DNA of 64,000 bases from Chionis minor (GCA_013398295.1 VZSF01006711.1:1-64000), one strand, 5' to 3'; positions 24,731 to 35,650 are shown, numbered from the stretch's first letter. Program-made: numbers and translations. The notes: generated by a model from the sequence alone, not told the origin.

Positions 24731-25223
24731 CATCCGCCCTTTCTGAGCCTGGTGTTGGGCTTCCCAACCTCAGGACAGTTACTTCACCGCACATGGTAGC
24801 TACACCACACTGGCCATGCCAGGGCTTCTGCTGGGATGGGTTATGCCAGGAGGGATCCTTCCAGCTCCTTGTCCATCCCTGCCTGTCCTGGCTGGCTCTG
24901 GAGCTCTCTCCGGCTGGTGGTTCTGCGTGTGTGCCCTCTTCCAGACCGTGGATGCATGGGCAGCAGTTGTGCCCTGACCCTTTCAGGAGCTGATTAGTTG
25001 TTAATACCACCTCTCCTGTGCAAAACAGTTGCTGACCTTCCCCTTCTCTGTTTTCACCTTTGCTAACATGCAGTTCTGCCTCTTCTGTCAGTCCCCTCCC
25101 TTGCTCTCCTCTTAGCCAGGGAATTGCCTTCAGATGGTTCAATTTTTTTATCTGAATGGCAAAGAGGCATGATTAAGGAAAGTGCTTTCTGCTTCGTGTT
25201 AAGAGACCAGAAAATTACATAAA

Positions 25224-25268
25224 AAAATAAAATAAAATAAAATAAAATAAAATAAAATAAAATAAAAA
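25224..25268 (+). repeat. (AAAAT)8 microsatellite
   Basis: Eight perfect AAAAT units followed by a run of A. Pentanucleotide arrays of this type commonly start from A-rich sequence and are length-polymorphic. The Phe/Tyr/Ile/Leu-repeat frames seen on the minus strand are artefacts of this array. Confidence 0.95.
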
Positions 25269-25554
25269 GCAGTGCTTGTGCCAAAGACGGGAAGGTATCT
25301 TCTCACAGCTTGTGCATTACTGAAGGCAGAGCTGGGATCTGCCAGCAGCCCAGGATTTTGGGGCAGATGGTCACTGTGCTCACGTCTTGCTAGCACAGGC
25401 AGGGGTTTCCCAGGGGGGTGGAGGAGAGCTGCACCCCATCATCAGCACGTGCTGCGCAGCAGCAGGGGCACAAACACACACCCCCCCTGTGCGAGGGGGT
25501 CTGTGTCATTGCGGATCCTAACTATGCCCACACCAAAATCAGAATCTGACAATT

Positions 25555-25578
25555 TCTGTGCTAATGGATTAGCACGGA
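25555..25578. promoter_or_regulatory. Near-perfect palindrome with facing homeodomain cores
   Basis: The arms TCTGTGCTAAT and ATTAGCACGGA are separated by GG and pair over 11 positions with one mismatch (the inner 8 pair perfectly). The centre, CTAATGGATTAG, sets a TAAT core against a GGATTA core. Facing TAAT cores with 2-3 bases between them are typical of cooperative paired-type homeodomain binding, and GGATTA is the core preferred by K50 proteins such as OTX and GSC. Binding is inferred, not shown. Confidence 0.35.
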
Positions 25579-28190
25579 TTCTGCCGTGGGGCAGACGCAG
25601 TGCCTGGGCAAATTGGGCCACCAAGGGTGCTGATGAATGTGCCGCCGCCACTGGCTGTCCCTGGCACCAGCCTGCGTGCAGTCTTTGCTTGGCCTCACTT
25701 TGTAAACCAATTGCTCCCATTTTCCTCTGAAAAGGAATGGCATTTTCACCTGCCTGATCAGATTGAAGAGGTGCTGCCAAACGTTTTCGAGGAAGCCATT
25801 TCATTCGACTCGATATTAATATCAGACCATCTGACAAATAATTCCAGATCTGCAGAAAACTATCGCTCCTCTGTGAAACACCGGAAAGGCTGGTGTGGAG
25901 CTTTCTTGTTTTCTTACATTAAATTATTACTGCTCTGATCTGCAGAGCTCGTGACATACTCAAGATTTCTATTACTTTTTCTTTGCCAGTGGGGCAATGA
26001 GAGGCCCATCTAAAACACATGTAAGACTTTAGTAAAGGGCGAGCAAGGTCTTGTGCTGTTCCCTTCATGGGAAAGGTTTTTGCTCAGAGGCAATCCAGGC
26101 TGTGTAAGGTGGAGAAAAAGATATATTTTACTCTGTGAGTCTTACTACTTTAGCTATACTCTATGAGTTTTCATACCTTTGGAGTTTGGAAGGCTGGTAG
26201 GTGCTTCTGCCCTTCATGTAGGTTTCAGATGTCCTTGTAACCACCTTGAATGGAAGGAACGGGAGAAGTAAAAGCAATAAACATGGACGAGTGCAGTGAG
26301 TGGCTCCTGTGGGAGCGACTCTGCTGTTGCAGGTCTGCGTTGCTCCCAGGGAAAGCTGGGATGTAGATCTAGAGTCTTCCAAGAGTTGTCACTAAATACA
26401 AGGACGAGATGCACCCAAGACACCCCCGGAGGTGACCTGTGGGCTCGGGGAAGGGGCCGCGCTGGCAGAAAGGAGCCTGGGACCGGTGAAAGCAGTGGTG
26501 GGCAGCGCCGGACCCCCGGGCAGCAGGGCAGAAACACTGCTCATTCAGCCCCACCAGCTCACCCAGCTCCTTGCTGCTGCTGGACTGATTAAAGTATTTC
26601 CCGCTGGCTGTGGAATCGCCATCCCATAGTTAAAGCATAGCTGGCCCATCCAGAGGAAGGCTGTTTCCTACCATTAACCCCCGTTACAGAGAGGAGAGCA
26701 ATCCCTTCCCCTTGCCCCATGTTGGGAAGCCCCCGGTGTGAATTTGGGAGTGCCGTGGCCATGTCCCGTTGTGTTGGGGCCTGATCCAGCCTTCGAGCAG
26801 GGGGAAGAGCTCATCACTCCCCCCTTCGCCTGCTCCTTACAGAAGCTGCTGGGGCTTTGGGCAAAACGTGGTGTCAACTAAGCCCTGTGGGGCGTACGCT
26901 CTTCAGCAGGATAATCAAAGCAGAAGTCTGTGGTAATACTGCAGTGGAGAAATGCTGCATTAAAGGAGGAAATATCCAGCGTGCATGGCAAATGAAGAGG
27001 TTTTTCATTTGTGTTCTAAAGGAGGAAAAATGCCGCCAAGCCTAGTTAATAACCCAGGAAAGCTCTTGTGGCTATCAGGGATCTTCAGCTCTAATCCCCT
27101 CTGATAACAGTAAATTGAACCAGCTCCTCTGCTGAGGTTTTGCTGTAGCTGAATCATACCCATATAATAAGAGCAATGGGCACTGCCTCTCCTATTTACC
27201 ATTTCTTTATTTAAATAAGTTTTTAAACTGCACTGTTCTTCCTTCAGAGACATCTGATTTACAGCACTTTAAATGGAAACCACTCCTGCAACAATACCTT
27301 TTTCTATCAAGACTTGTAATCAGGCTGTTTCTGTTGAACTGTTGTTATTCAAGTTATTAATTTGTCATTTTGCACGGAATATGATCACGGAAAGAGATGA
27401 GCAAAAGGGTCCATGCATCTGCAGGCAGAGCAGGATGGATTTAATTAGAGCAAAGCAAGCTGCAGGTTTTATTTTGTGTGTGTGGTTGTTGTTGTTTTTT
27501 TCCTCAGCCTAGCATTTTAAAAGCTTACACAGCAATCTGCATAAATTACTATGCACATTTTTTATTTAGATTCTTACACCTAATTTGATTAATGATAATG
27601 CCTTTGACAGGGTCATAGCAAATGTTGCGTAAGGGAACAAAGTGTCTCTGTTTTGGCGCTATTCTCTCTAGAGAAAAAGCAAACACTGGAAACTGGCCTT
27701 TAACGTTGACTCAAAGATATTTTCTGTGCTTTTGGGCTGGAGGCAAAACGCAAATGCTGTTGTCCATGGGAGCTGGGAGGTGGAAGCCTTTGCACTGGAT
27801 GTGATGTTTGTTTTCTGAATGCAGAAAGTGTCTGTGCTGCCACACCCGGATGTAGGGTGTCCTCGGGTGGAAATATTCTGGGGCCACCCAGAAATTGGTG
27901 TCCCACCCAGTAATTCCAATTGGAATGGTGGTCCAGCCCACTTGAAAGAGCCAGCCATTTCAAACACCTCAAACCTGCTTGCTGGCTGGTGCAACAAAGC
28001 GAAGGTTTTCGCCTGTCACTTCCACGTGCAGCTTGCGCCAGAAAGTGTGTCCTCATCAGGTGCAAGTTGGCGTTTGCAGCAGGGAAGTTGTTAGGAAGAG
28101 CAGAAGTATTAATTAGAAGATGGTGACATTTTTATCCCTATGTCTTTCCCGCAGGGAGCAGTGCCACACTTTCACCTGTATCTCTTCGCC

Positions 28191-28380
28191 GGGAGGATAG
28201 TGCAGCACTGGAACAAATCCCAGAGAGGCCATGGGATCGCTGCCCTTGGAGGTTTTCAAGACTCAGCTGGGTAAAGTCATGGCTGACCTGGTCTAGTGTT
28301 GGTGCTAGTCCTACTTTGAGGAGGACCATGGGCCAGAGACCCCCTGAGGCTGATGTTCCTGTGGTTCCTCTGGTTCTGCA
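28191..28380 (+). mobile_element. CR1 3'-end fragment, old
   Basis: Consensus-like blocks 'TGCAGCACTGGAACAAATCC', 'CAGAGAGGCCATGGGATC', 'CCCTTGGAGGTTTTCAAGAC', 'CAGCTGGGTAAAGTCATGGC' and 'TGGTGCTAGTCCTACTTTGA' follow the CR1 order. The last 60 bases are diverged and the octamer tail is not preserved. Confidence 0.88.
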
Positions 28381-29499
28381 CAAAGTCAGCACCGGGTTAG
28401 TCTGCCTGGGAAGACCCTTTGTAGGAATGACTTTGTTTGGGTGAAAGAAGAGGAAGCTGAGATTATGATCCCACTCCCTCTACATGAATTAAAAAAAGGA
28501 ATTTTGCAGTAAGAAACCCCCCATTTTTATTGATGCTGCACAGAGGCAAGTGATTTTGTATCTAGTTTTAGGAGAGCAATGTAATTGGCTTTGACAGCCT
28601 GGTCTAATAAATAAAAAGGCCCAGCTCCTCGTAGTGCAACCTGATAGCAAAACTGGAGTGTGAATTTATCCCATAAAAATTCATCTACCATGGCTAAAGC
28701 CTTGTAAATTGAAATCTGGATTTTGGTTGTTAAATAAAAAAAACCCGACACAGCAGTGTAATGATAGAAACATTGCTCAGCTCTTGCAATTGTATCTTGT
28801 TAAAACATCACTTAGAGTAATTTACAGGGTTTGATTAAAACATATATTTAAATGAACCATCATTTCGCATCTCTCCCCTTCTCTTCCTCCCCCCTCGCCC
28901 CCCAAGGATGTAAAACATTACATTGAGGCTAGATTTCTTCAAACAGAAATGATGAGCCTATTACCCTGCACAATAAAACCCTGCCACACTTTGGTGCTGA
29001 CTCTATACCGCATTGTCACCAGCCAGGAGCACTCAGAGGGTCGAAGGATGCGCAAGATGCTTCCTGTAGGGACTGGAGATGTGTTTGGGAAGCTGGGAGT
29101 CGCAGTGGGGGAGATGCTGCTCCATGCCCAGAGATCTTCCCCCCACCTCAACCTGCCGACCTTTGCCCCTAGCATCCGGCCAGGCTTACGCCCAAATACA
29201 CTGCTGAAGAGTACCACGTAGGATGCTCGCAAGCATAAAACCTGAGCAAAAGGAGATAAATTTGTATTAAAGTGCTTTTAGACATCAGAGAGCGTGTTCC
29301 TTGACTGTGCTGAGTTAAGGTCAACTGTATTACACTGGAGCAAAAATCCACTGAGCTCAGTATCTGCCTTTGACAGCAAGCAAGAGGGAGCAAATATAAT
29401 GATACCTCCTTTGATCACCGTCCCAAGAGCCAGAAACATGCAGCTTATGCACTCCCTGAGCCAGAGGCTCAGGTTTTTGTTGAATTTAAAGGCCTTCAA
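28381..29499. other. Unique DNA, no gene seen
   Basis: Mostly AT-rich. Around 29310-29375 a phrase resembling '...GTCAACTGTATTACACTGG... ATCCACTGAGCTCAGTATCTG' recalls an old amniote repeat, but it is too short and diverged to annotate firmly. No coding signal. Confidence 0.35.
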
Positions 29500-30240
29500 T
29501 GGATTATTCTTCTACGAACTTGCCTAGCTGCTTTTTGAACTCATCTAAAATTTCGTATCGGCAGGCTCCTGCAGTGAGAAGTTCCACAGCTGAGCCATAT
29601 GATGTGTGAAAAGTGCCTCCTTTCACCTGTTCTGAATATTTCAATTACCTGTTTTCCTTAATGATCCCAAATCCTTGCATTAGAATAGACTGCAAAGAGT
29701 CATTTTCTACCTACTCTCTTTGTGCTGCATTCCATCTTCCGTGCCTCTCTCCTTTGATTTTCTGTTTCCCATACTGCAAGGCTCTAATCTGTTTAGCTGT
29801 TTCTCATTTGGAAGCTATTTCATACCTCTGATGACTTTTGCTGCTTTCCCCTGCACTTTTTTCATTTCCACTTTATTCTTTTCAAAACAGAAAGACCAGA
29901 CTGTGCCCCGATTTCAGGATGCAGGCAAGCCATGAATTTATGCAGTGGCATAAAGTACCAAAACAGATGTTCTCTATTTTGTTCTCTAATAATTCCTAAT
30001 GTTTCGTTTGCTTTTTTGACCACTCCTGAGTTTTCACAGGGCAATCTGTTACAGCCTCATCCTGCATGCCCAGAGCCTAGTATTAGAAATACAGAATTGC
30101 TTATTAGCCCATGTCATCACTTTACATTTATTCATATAAGACTTAATCCATCATTTGGTTGCCTGGTCACCCAGTCTCTCAGGTCCTTTTGCAATTCTTT
30201 GCAGCCGGCTTCTTTCCCTGCTGTTCTGAGTAACTCCGTG
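29500..30240 (-). mobile_element. Ancient CR1/L3-like LINE, minus strand
   Basis: Reads as the reverse complement of the old CR1 type common in turtle and crocodile genomes. From the 3' side there is a 'GCAGTGAGAAGTTCCACAGC' block, 'TGTGTGAAAAGTGCCTCCTT', 'TTTTGCTGCTTTCCCCTGCA', 'AATAATTCCTAATGTTTCGT' with 'TTGCTTTTTTGACC', 'CATCACTTTACATTTATTCA', 'CATTTGGTTGCCTGGTCACC', 'AGTCTCTCAGGTCCTTTTGC' and 'AATTCTTTGCAGCCGGCTTC'. The order and spacing over about 740 bases leave little doubt. Divergence is high, in keeping with an insertion older than the bird lineage. The plus-strand frame at 29932-30357 is antisense and meaningless. Confidence 0.82.
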
Positions 30241-30348
30241 CTAAAAGCAAATGCAGTTAAAGCAACGGAAGTACCCGGAGGCACATACACAGTTGCACGC
30301 AGAAGAGCATGCGGCTGTAACTCCGTACACACACACAAACAGACGGAG

Positions 30349-30821
30349 AGACATTGAGGTGCTGGAGCGTGTCCAGAGAAGGGCAACGAAGCTGGGGAGG
30401 GGTCTGGAGAACAAGTCTTACGAGGGGCGGCTGAGAGAGTTGGGATTGTTTTGCCTGGAGAAGAGAAGGTTGAGGGGAGACCTTATCACAACTACGTGAA
30501 AGGCGGTTATAGCCAGGTGGGGGTCAATCTCTTCTCCCAAGTAACAAGCTATAGGACAAGAGGAAATGGCCTCAAGTTGTGCCAGGGGAGGTTTAGGTTG
30601 GATATTAGGAAAAACTTCTTTCCCAAAAGGGTTATCAAGCATTGGAACAGGCTGCCCAGGGAGGTGGTGGAATCGCTGTCCCTGGAGGCATTTAAAAGAC
30701 GGGTAGACGTGGTGCTGAGGGACATGGTTTAGGGATGGTTTTGGCATAGGTTTATGGTTGGACTCGATGATCTTGAAGGTTTCTTCCAACCCAAGTGATT
30801 CTGTGATTCTATGATTCTATG
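30349..30821 (+). mobile_element. Young CR1 retrotransposon with intact octamer tail
   Basis: The best preserved CR1 of the window, about 470 bases. It starts in the C-terminal part of ORF2 ('GAGGTGCTGGAGCGTGTCCA'), and near-consensus codons for the ORF2 C-terminus can be read in two phases (30349-30499 and about 30490-30729) separated by a frameshift, with blocks such as [11 protein letters not shown] and [20 protein letters not shown]. The 3' UTR and three octamer units (30795-30821, TGATTCTG/TGATTCTA) are complete. 5' truncation and a frameshift prevent activity. It lies about 110 bases after the ancient minus-strand CR1. Confidence 0.96.
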
Positions 30822-33800
30822 AAACCCGCGCTGCTCAGGATCACTGCACGTGGTCCTGCCAGTGAAGCGCTGGTGGTGCTTATTTCTGTGTGCCGTATTC
30901 ACCAGATTTGGGATCGGGGAAGAATTTCCCCCAGGGGCATGCTGCAAAAAATTAAGAATATGGCAGAAGGTTTTGACTGACTGAGAACTTCCTTCGCCAC
31001 AGATTATCATTGCCATTTCTATTGCAGAGTCCCCCAACTGAGTCAGCCCCATGACATTAAGTGCAGCTCATAATTATTCGAACCCAGTAGCATTTGACAG
31101 GCTTTGACAGATCCCCCTGCTTGGAAGACGGTTGTTAGAAGCCCTGATTATTTCATAACTTTAATTCTGTTTGTATGTTGGCACTGCTTTCCTGTGATGT
31201 GCATTCCTGGGAGATGTGAATTTTATAATAAAACACATAAATTTACAAGAAATCTCTCCAGAAGTAATATTCTGTGAATTTTCCGTTAGCTGCCAGCAAT
31301 CTGCAGCAGTGCTATGGGTGGCAGCAGCAGTAAATGAACTACCATTTTCACAGCTGCGCTGCGCTGGAACCAACAAAACATTTCTGTATCAGCCCACAAA
31401 TAAGACTGAGCGATGGCTCCGTGAGAGAACAGGGACGTGGACAGGCAGAATAACAAAGTTTTTCCACTTCAGCACTATTTCACGTTTGCAAAACAAAGAT
31501 GCCAGCCGTGCCTCATACAGGTGGTGGCTTTGCTCAGCACTTCCCCCCAAAACCTACAAAGAGTCGCGTTCCTCGTACTTTATGGGACAATTAGAGGTCC
31601 CTCTGAAGCGCTGCCTGAGCTCGTTTGTCTCCACTCGGACTGTCCGTCTTGGGCTCAGAGCACTTGCAGGATAAAACGATGGAGTTGAAGGGTCTGAAAG
31701 ACCAGGCGGGTCAAGTGGTGGAGGTCTGGGGAGAAAAAAACAACGATCCAAAATCTTAGCTAAACAGTCCTGCCCTCTGAAAGGGCTCCTGTCCTCCAAG
31801 GACCATGAAATGCCTCTGCATGGGGAGGAACAACCTGAAGTAGTTACTCAAGGTGGTTGGTGCCACACTGGGTGCGCCCCTGGGCAGCAGCCACTGTGAA
31901 AGACATGCAGAAGGTGCAGAGGTGAGGAAGACCCCGCACCGCTAACTGCTTGGACCTGGGATTGGCTTCAACTCTTGTGGCTGCCATCTCAGAGCTGGGT
32001 AACCAGTCCTAGATAGTCATCACAGCTCCCATTGGAGCCAAAAAGAGATTCTGGCACCACTAGAGGACACTTTCATCTTCTCCACCACTGGTCCTGCTTG
32101 GACTAGGCTGTTCCCCTCCTGAGCCCTCCAACAGATGCAGTGAGATGAGTCTCTCCACACCCATTAAAGCCAAATCTGAGCATCATCCTGAAGCACCAGC
32201 TTGCTACAGATCTGTTACCCACATCTGACCACCTTTCTGTAGAGTCAGGAGATAAACCTGGCCCTCTGTGCTGGCTTTCTGCTGGCACCAGGAGGACAGA
32301 CAGTGACCACACTGATGTGAGAATGACACAGAAGAGTGACTGATCTGGGATAAAGCCAGCACAAAGCTATCCGGTGTGACTCTTTGCGGAAATTTGATCC
32401 AGTGGGGAAAGCCCCCAGTCTCTTTCATCACCCAGCTATGACATCTTTCATGTGGCACTAGATGTAGATCCAAATTCTGCTCTTATCACTGGTTGAATGT
32501 GAGCTTTGAACTCCATGCTCTCAGGGAAGGGAAAACAAGGGGGAAACAGGCCATTTGTGCCCCCCCCCTCCCCCCAGTTTGCTCCACCCGGGAGCATCCT
32601 TCAGGTGAGTGACCATGTCCCCCATGTCGGTCAGATGCAGATGGGGACCTGGGCTGTTTTGGCACCGCTGAGCAGTGGAGTACTCTGCTCTGAGGTGGAG
32701 CTGCCGAGCTCCCCAGCACCTGGAAACACTTTGAAGAGCTGAGCTTTACCTAAGGCTGGCTTTTTTTCTCTGTTTTTGACAGCAGCAGCAGGGACCTCTG
32801 GGCGCTTCAAAGGCTGATTTTAATCACTTACCTGATTGAAGCGATTGCCTCCTTTAACTTTGATATTTCTTGTCATTAGCCTACCAACCTCCGGGATTAA
32901 GGTATTCATCTTCAAAAGCCAAAGAAGCTCTGTTTATGCTGGGGCTGTGACTGCTCCAGTTTTTCCCAGCATGGGATTCATTTCTCAGCACTGGTCAACA
33001 GGGGTCATGCTGTGCCCTGGAAACCGGGAGGGGCTGCAAGAGGCTGCATCTCCCCCAGTCCCATCATCCCTCACTTTATTTTCTATGGAGATATTTAATT
33101 CCACTGGTTTTAGTGTGGGATTAAAGAGGAGGACGTGTTCCCTTGTCTTGCCAGCTTTAGAGACGACTTTTTTCCCCATATTTACCGGGGACTTGTGTGC
33201 AATCCTTGCTGTTTCCTGTTTCAGAAGAACAGGGTTTTGCACTGCAGTTGTGCTTCTCTGTAACCCAGCGCTTGCTTTTCTCATCGCAGAAACAGCTGGA
33301 AATCCAGAGGAGTTAGGGCAGCCTGCACCCGCCTTCTGCCAGTTGCTCTGCAGATGGCAAGTTGGACCCAAACGGCTTAAGGGTCTGGGAGAAACCAGAG
33401 CAGATGGATGGATCAGATGGCCCCCGAAGTGAATCAGCTGGTGGGGATGGGGACTGGAATGCACAGGCTTGCGCCACTGCAAACCAGTCCTGCCATGGTC
33501 AGTTACTGAGGTGGGGGGGGTGCTGTGCACGAATGAAAGCTTCTGCTCCTCACCAGTGTGTCAGGTGGGTCGTGTCCTTCCCCCCAGTGGCCACTTGTTG
33601 TGGCCCCCTATAGTCCCCTTTCCCTTATCTGACTCCAGCCTGTATATGGCGACAGGGCAGATATAATTCCTGGTTTCTCTCTTTGGGGGGAGACCATCTG
33701 ATTTACTGTTTGGCCTTTTATGCTTCAGAAGATGTTGGGCAAGTGGACAATAGTCTTGGCTAGGCACAAATCTGGACCAGAACATCTCCGTCTTTATTGC

Positions 33801-34518
33801 ACTTGAGAACTGGGGGTGGTACCTCTACCTGCATCTGTATCTAAAAGGGGAAACACCTCTGGGCTCCTTTGATAGGAAATCATCGATGCAAGGACTCAAG
33901 ACCATGGGATCTAAAGCCAACGCCAACTCCATTCTGGGTATAAGTGCCATTTTCTCTGATAGTTTCCCCTCTATTCCATGAGCTAAATTAATATGCTGAG
34001 TGGGATCACCCCCTTGCTGTCCTCCCCAAGGGACCATTCCTTCTTGGAGCTGAAGGAGCAACCAGGCTGTTCTCTGTTCCTCGCTGCTGTTAGGACCATA
34101 GGACCAGAGAGGGATGGAGAGAGCGCACCAAGCAGACTGAAACAGGGATGGAGAGAGCGCACCGAGCAGACTGAAACAGGGGTGTCAGTCTGGCCTGATT
34201 TTCTCAGTCTTGGGATCCTCCAAACTATGAATTTTCTGAACATTTGTTTCTCACAGCAGGAGCTATTGTTTCTGACATATTTATCTAGCTCAGTGATACC
34301 TTGAGATATCACTTTTGACAGATAACCTTCTTAAATTAAATATACAAATGTGCCATCTTGAGAGGGAAAATGTGAGCACTAATTGTTCTGAGGATGATGG
34401 AGGGACCTGCCCATTAGCTCCTCCTGAGCTGCTGAATTTTCTCCTTCATTACGAAAAGAAACAGTGGGCCAGCATGATCAAAGGTGTAATGGGGAGAGAC
34501 TTCACAGGTTTGGGATTT
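30822..34518. other. Unique DNA, no gene seen
   Basis: About 3.7 kb. A plus frame of 198 codons (32836-33432) and a minus frame of 181 codons (32985-33530) overlap on opposite strands. Neither resembles a known family, and both probably reflect local composition. The C-rich run near 32560-32576 and the 34-bp duplication at 34111 are the only structured features. AT-rich 31140-31300 is of non-coding-element type. Confidence 0.4.
34111..34178 (+). repeat. 34-bp tandem duplication, two copies
   Basis: Units 34111-34144 and 34145-34178 differ at one base (A/G after GCGCACC). Each starts GGGATGGAGAGAGCGCACC and ends ACTGAAACA. The 97% identity indicates a recent slippage or unequal exchange event. 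A 34-bp period does not keep reading frame. Confidence 0.95.
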
Positions 34519-34735
34519 AATCATAGAATCATAGAATACCAGGTTGGAAGGGACCTCAAGGATCATCTGGTCCAAACTTTCTTGGCAAAAGCACATTCTA
34601 GACAAGATGGCCCAGCACCCTGTCCAGCTGAATCTTAAAGGTGTCCAGTGCTGGGGAATCCCCCATTTCCCTGGGGAGATTATTCCAAAGGCTGTTTGTT
34701 GTCACTGTGAAAAATGTTCCTCTTGTGTCCAAAAA
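34519..34735 (-). mobile_element. CR1 3'-end fragment, minus strand
   Basis: Starts with the reverse-complement octamer tail (AATCATAGAATCATAGAAT, 34519-34537), then 'CCAGGTTGGAAGGGACCTCA', 'AGGATCATCTGGTCCAA', 'GTCCAGTGCTGGGGAATCCC' and 'AAAATGTTCCTCTTGTGTCC', which is the reverse complement of a bird CR1 3' UTR in correct order. The intact tail suggests a fairly young insertion. Confidence 0.95.
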
Positions 34736-35539
34736 TGAAAATGCTATTAAGATGAAATGTCATTCAAATTGAGGAGTGGGAGAGGCCAGGAGTCAGGTCT
34801 CTGCTGCATGAAAAGTGATGCCAAGTTACCGAGAAGGGGGCTGCAGTCCAGAGGATGAACCACCAGCGGGAGGCTCAGCCGCTCCAGGACGCAGACGATC
34901 TGCCCAGTTTGTAAGGATTCCCTAATACCTTTCCTTGTGCTTTCCCAGCTTCCTGCCGGTGGCAGCTCTGGGTCCTGAAGATGCTCTGGTAGGCACCAGC
35001 TGCTCTGCCTGGGCACAGGGCTAGGCCCCAGCTGAGTTCAGAGATGAGAAAAAAGAGGTTCCCAGGCTACCTTCAAGGCAACTGGCCTCAATTCATGTTA
35101 CATCCTGGATATTTTTTTTCCCCCAGAACCAAACACAGAAGCCTGACTTGTCTGGGGACCCTCTTCTTGGGATAACATGGCTGCAAGGGATGGAGCAGGA
35201 TGGACCTGCAGCTGGGTCATCCCAAAGAGAAGTGCTGCTAGTGCCTGGTTTTTCTCTTTTAGCTCTGAGAGCCTCCACCCGTCCTCAGCGCAGCTGTGAC
35301 GGCAGAGTCCTGGGATGCTCACAAGCTGCTCTCTGCCCGGTGGGAGACCAGTGGTTCCCTGGGATGCTAGTGCCGTGCTATTAAACTCTCTGCCCAGTGG
35401 GAGACCAGTGGTTCCCTGGGATGATAGTGCCATGCTATTAAACACACCTCCCGGTGGAGATGTCACTGCACTCACAAGTCCCTCCATGTCTCTTTCCTTT
35501 CCCTCCTCTTTTGTGTTGTGTCTAACCCGTCCCGCAAAT
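34736..35539. other. Unique DNA with a tandem duplication, no gene seen
   Basis: No exon or repeat family is recognised apart from the 57-bp duplication at 35329-35442. Overlapping frames of 78-129 codons on both strands include the duplicated units and are not credible genes. Confidence 0.4.
35329..35442 (+). repeat. 57-bp tandem duplication, two full copies plus flanking partial copies
   Basis: Units 35329-35385 and 35386-35442 differ at three positions (95% identity). Each begins CTCTCTGCCC and ends TGCTATTAAA. Upstream, 'TCCTGGGATGCTCACAAGCTGCT' (from 35308) resembles the end of the unit, and downstream 'CCTCCCGGTGGAGATG' (from 35447) resembles its start, so the array may once have been longer. 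The period is a multiple of three (19 codons). Confidence 0.93.
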
Positions 35540-35650
35540 ATAAATGCTTTGGAGCAGGGACTATCTTCATTATTTGTCTGCGCGGTACCTGCTTAGACCT
35601 TAAATTTGATCAGGGCCTGCGCCTTTTGTGTCAGTTATATAATTAACTAA
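35540..35650 (+). repeat. L2/MIR-type 3'-tail relic
   Basis: The phrase 'AAATGCTTTGGAGCAGGGAC' followed by 'TATCTTCATTATTTGTCTG', 'CGGTACCTGCTTAGA' and 'TTGATCAGGGCC' follows the 3' end shared by L2 LINEs and their SINE partners (TGTAAGCTCTTTGGGGCAGGGACT... TTTGTACAGCGCCTAGCACA...). The order and spacing agree over about 100 bases with many substitutions. No upstream body is recognised. Confidence 0.55.

Larger units (their letters stand above)
24731..28190. other. Unique DNA with microsatellite and palindrome, no gene seen
   Basis: About 3.5 kb. It includes the (AAAAT)8 microsatellite, the 25555-25578 palindrome, an AT-rich block at 25730-25940 and another at 27260-27610 that look like non-coding elements, and a short GC-rich, CpG-containing patch at 26400-26530. 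Frames up to 181 codons (24597-25142, minus, partly antisense CR1) are not recognisable as genes. Confidence 0.4.

Noticed and set aside
24597..25142. Minus-strand frame of 181 codons.
   Set aside because: Its C-terminal part is antisense to the CR1 fragment at 24580-24730, and the rest matches nothing known.
25063..25396. Minus-strand frames with Phe-Tyr-Phe-Ile-Leu repeats, resembling membrane segments.
   Set aside because: They are the translation of the (AAAAT)8 microsatellite.
29310..29375. Phrase resembling an old amniote repeat (GTCAACTG...TTACACTGG...ATCCACTGAG).
   Set aside because: Too short and diverged to separate from chance without an alignment.
32836..33530. Overlapping opposite-strand frames of 198 codons (plus) and 181 codons (minus).
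   Set aside because: Simultaneous opening on both strands suggests composition rather than coding. The hydrophobic start of the plus frame resembles a signal peptide, but no domain follows.
33590..33800. Segment examined as a possible solo LTR (TG start, TATA-like and TTTATTGC motifs).
   Set aside because: No inverted TG/CA termini with a target-site duplication could be paired, and no retroviral sequence flanks it.
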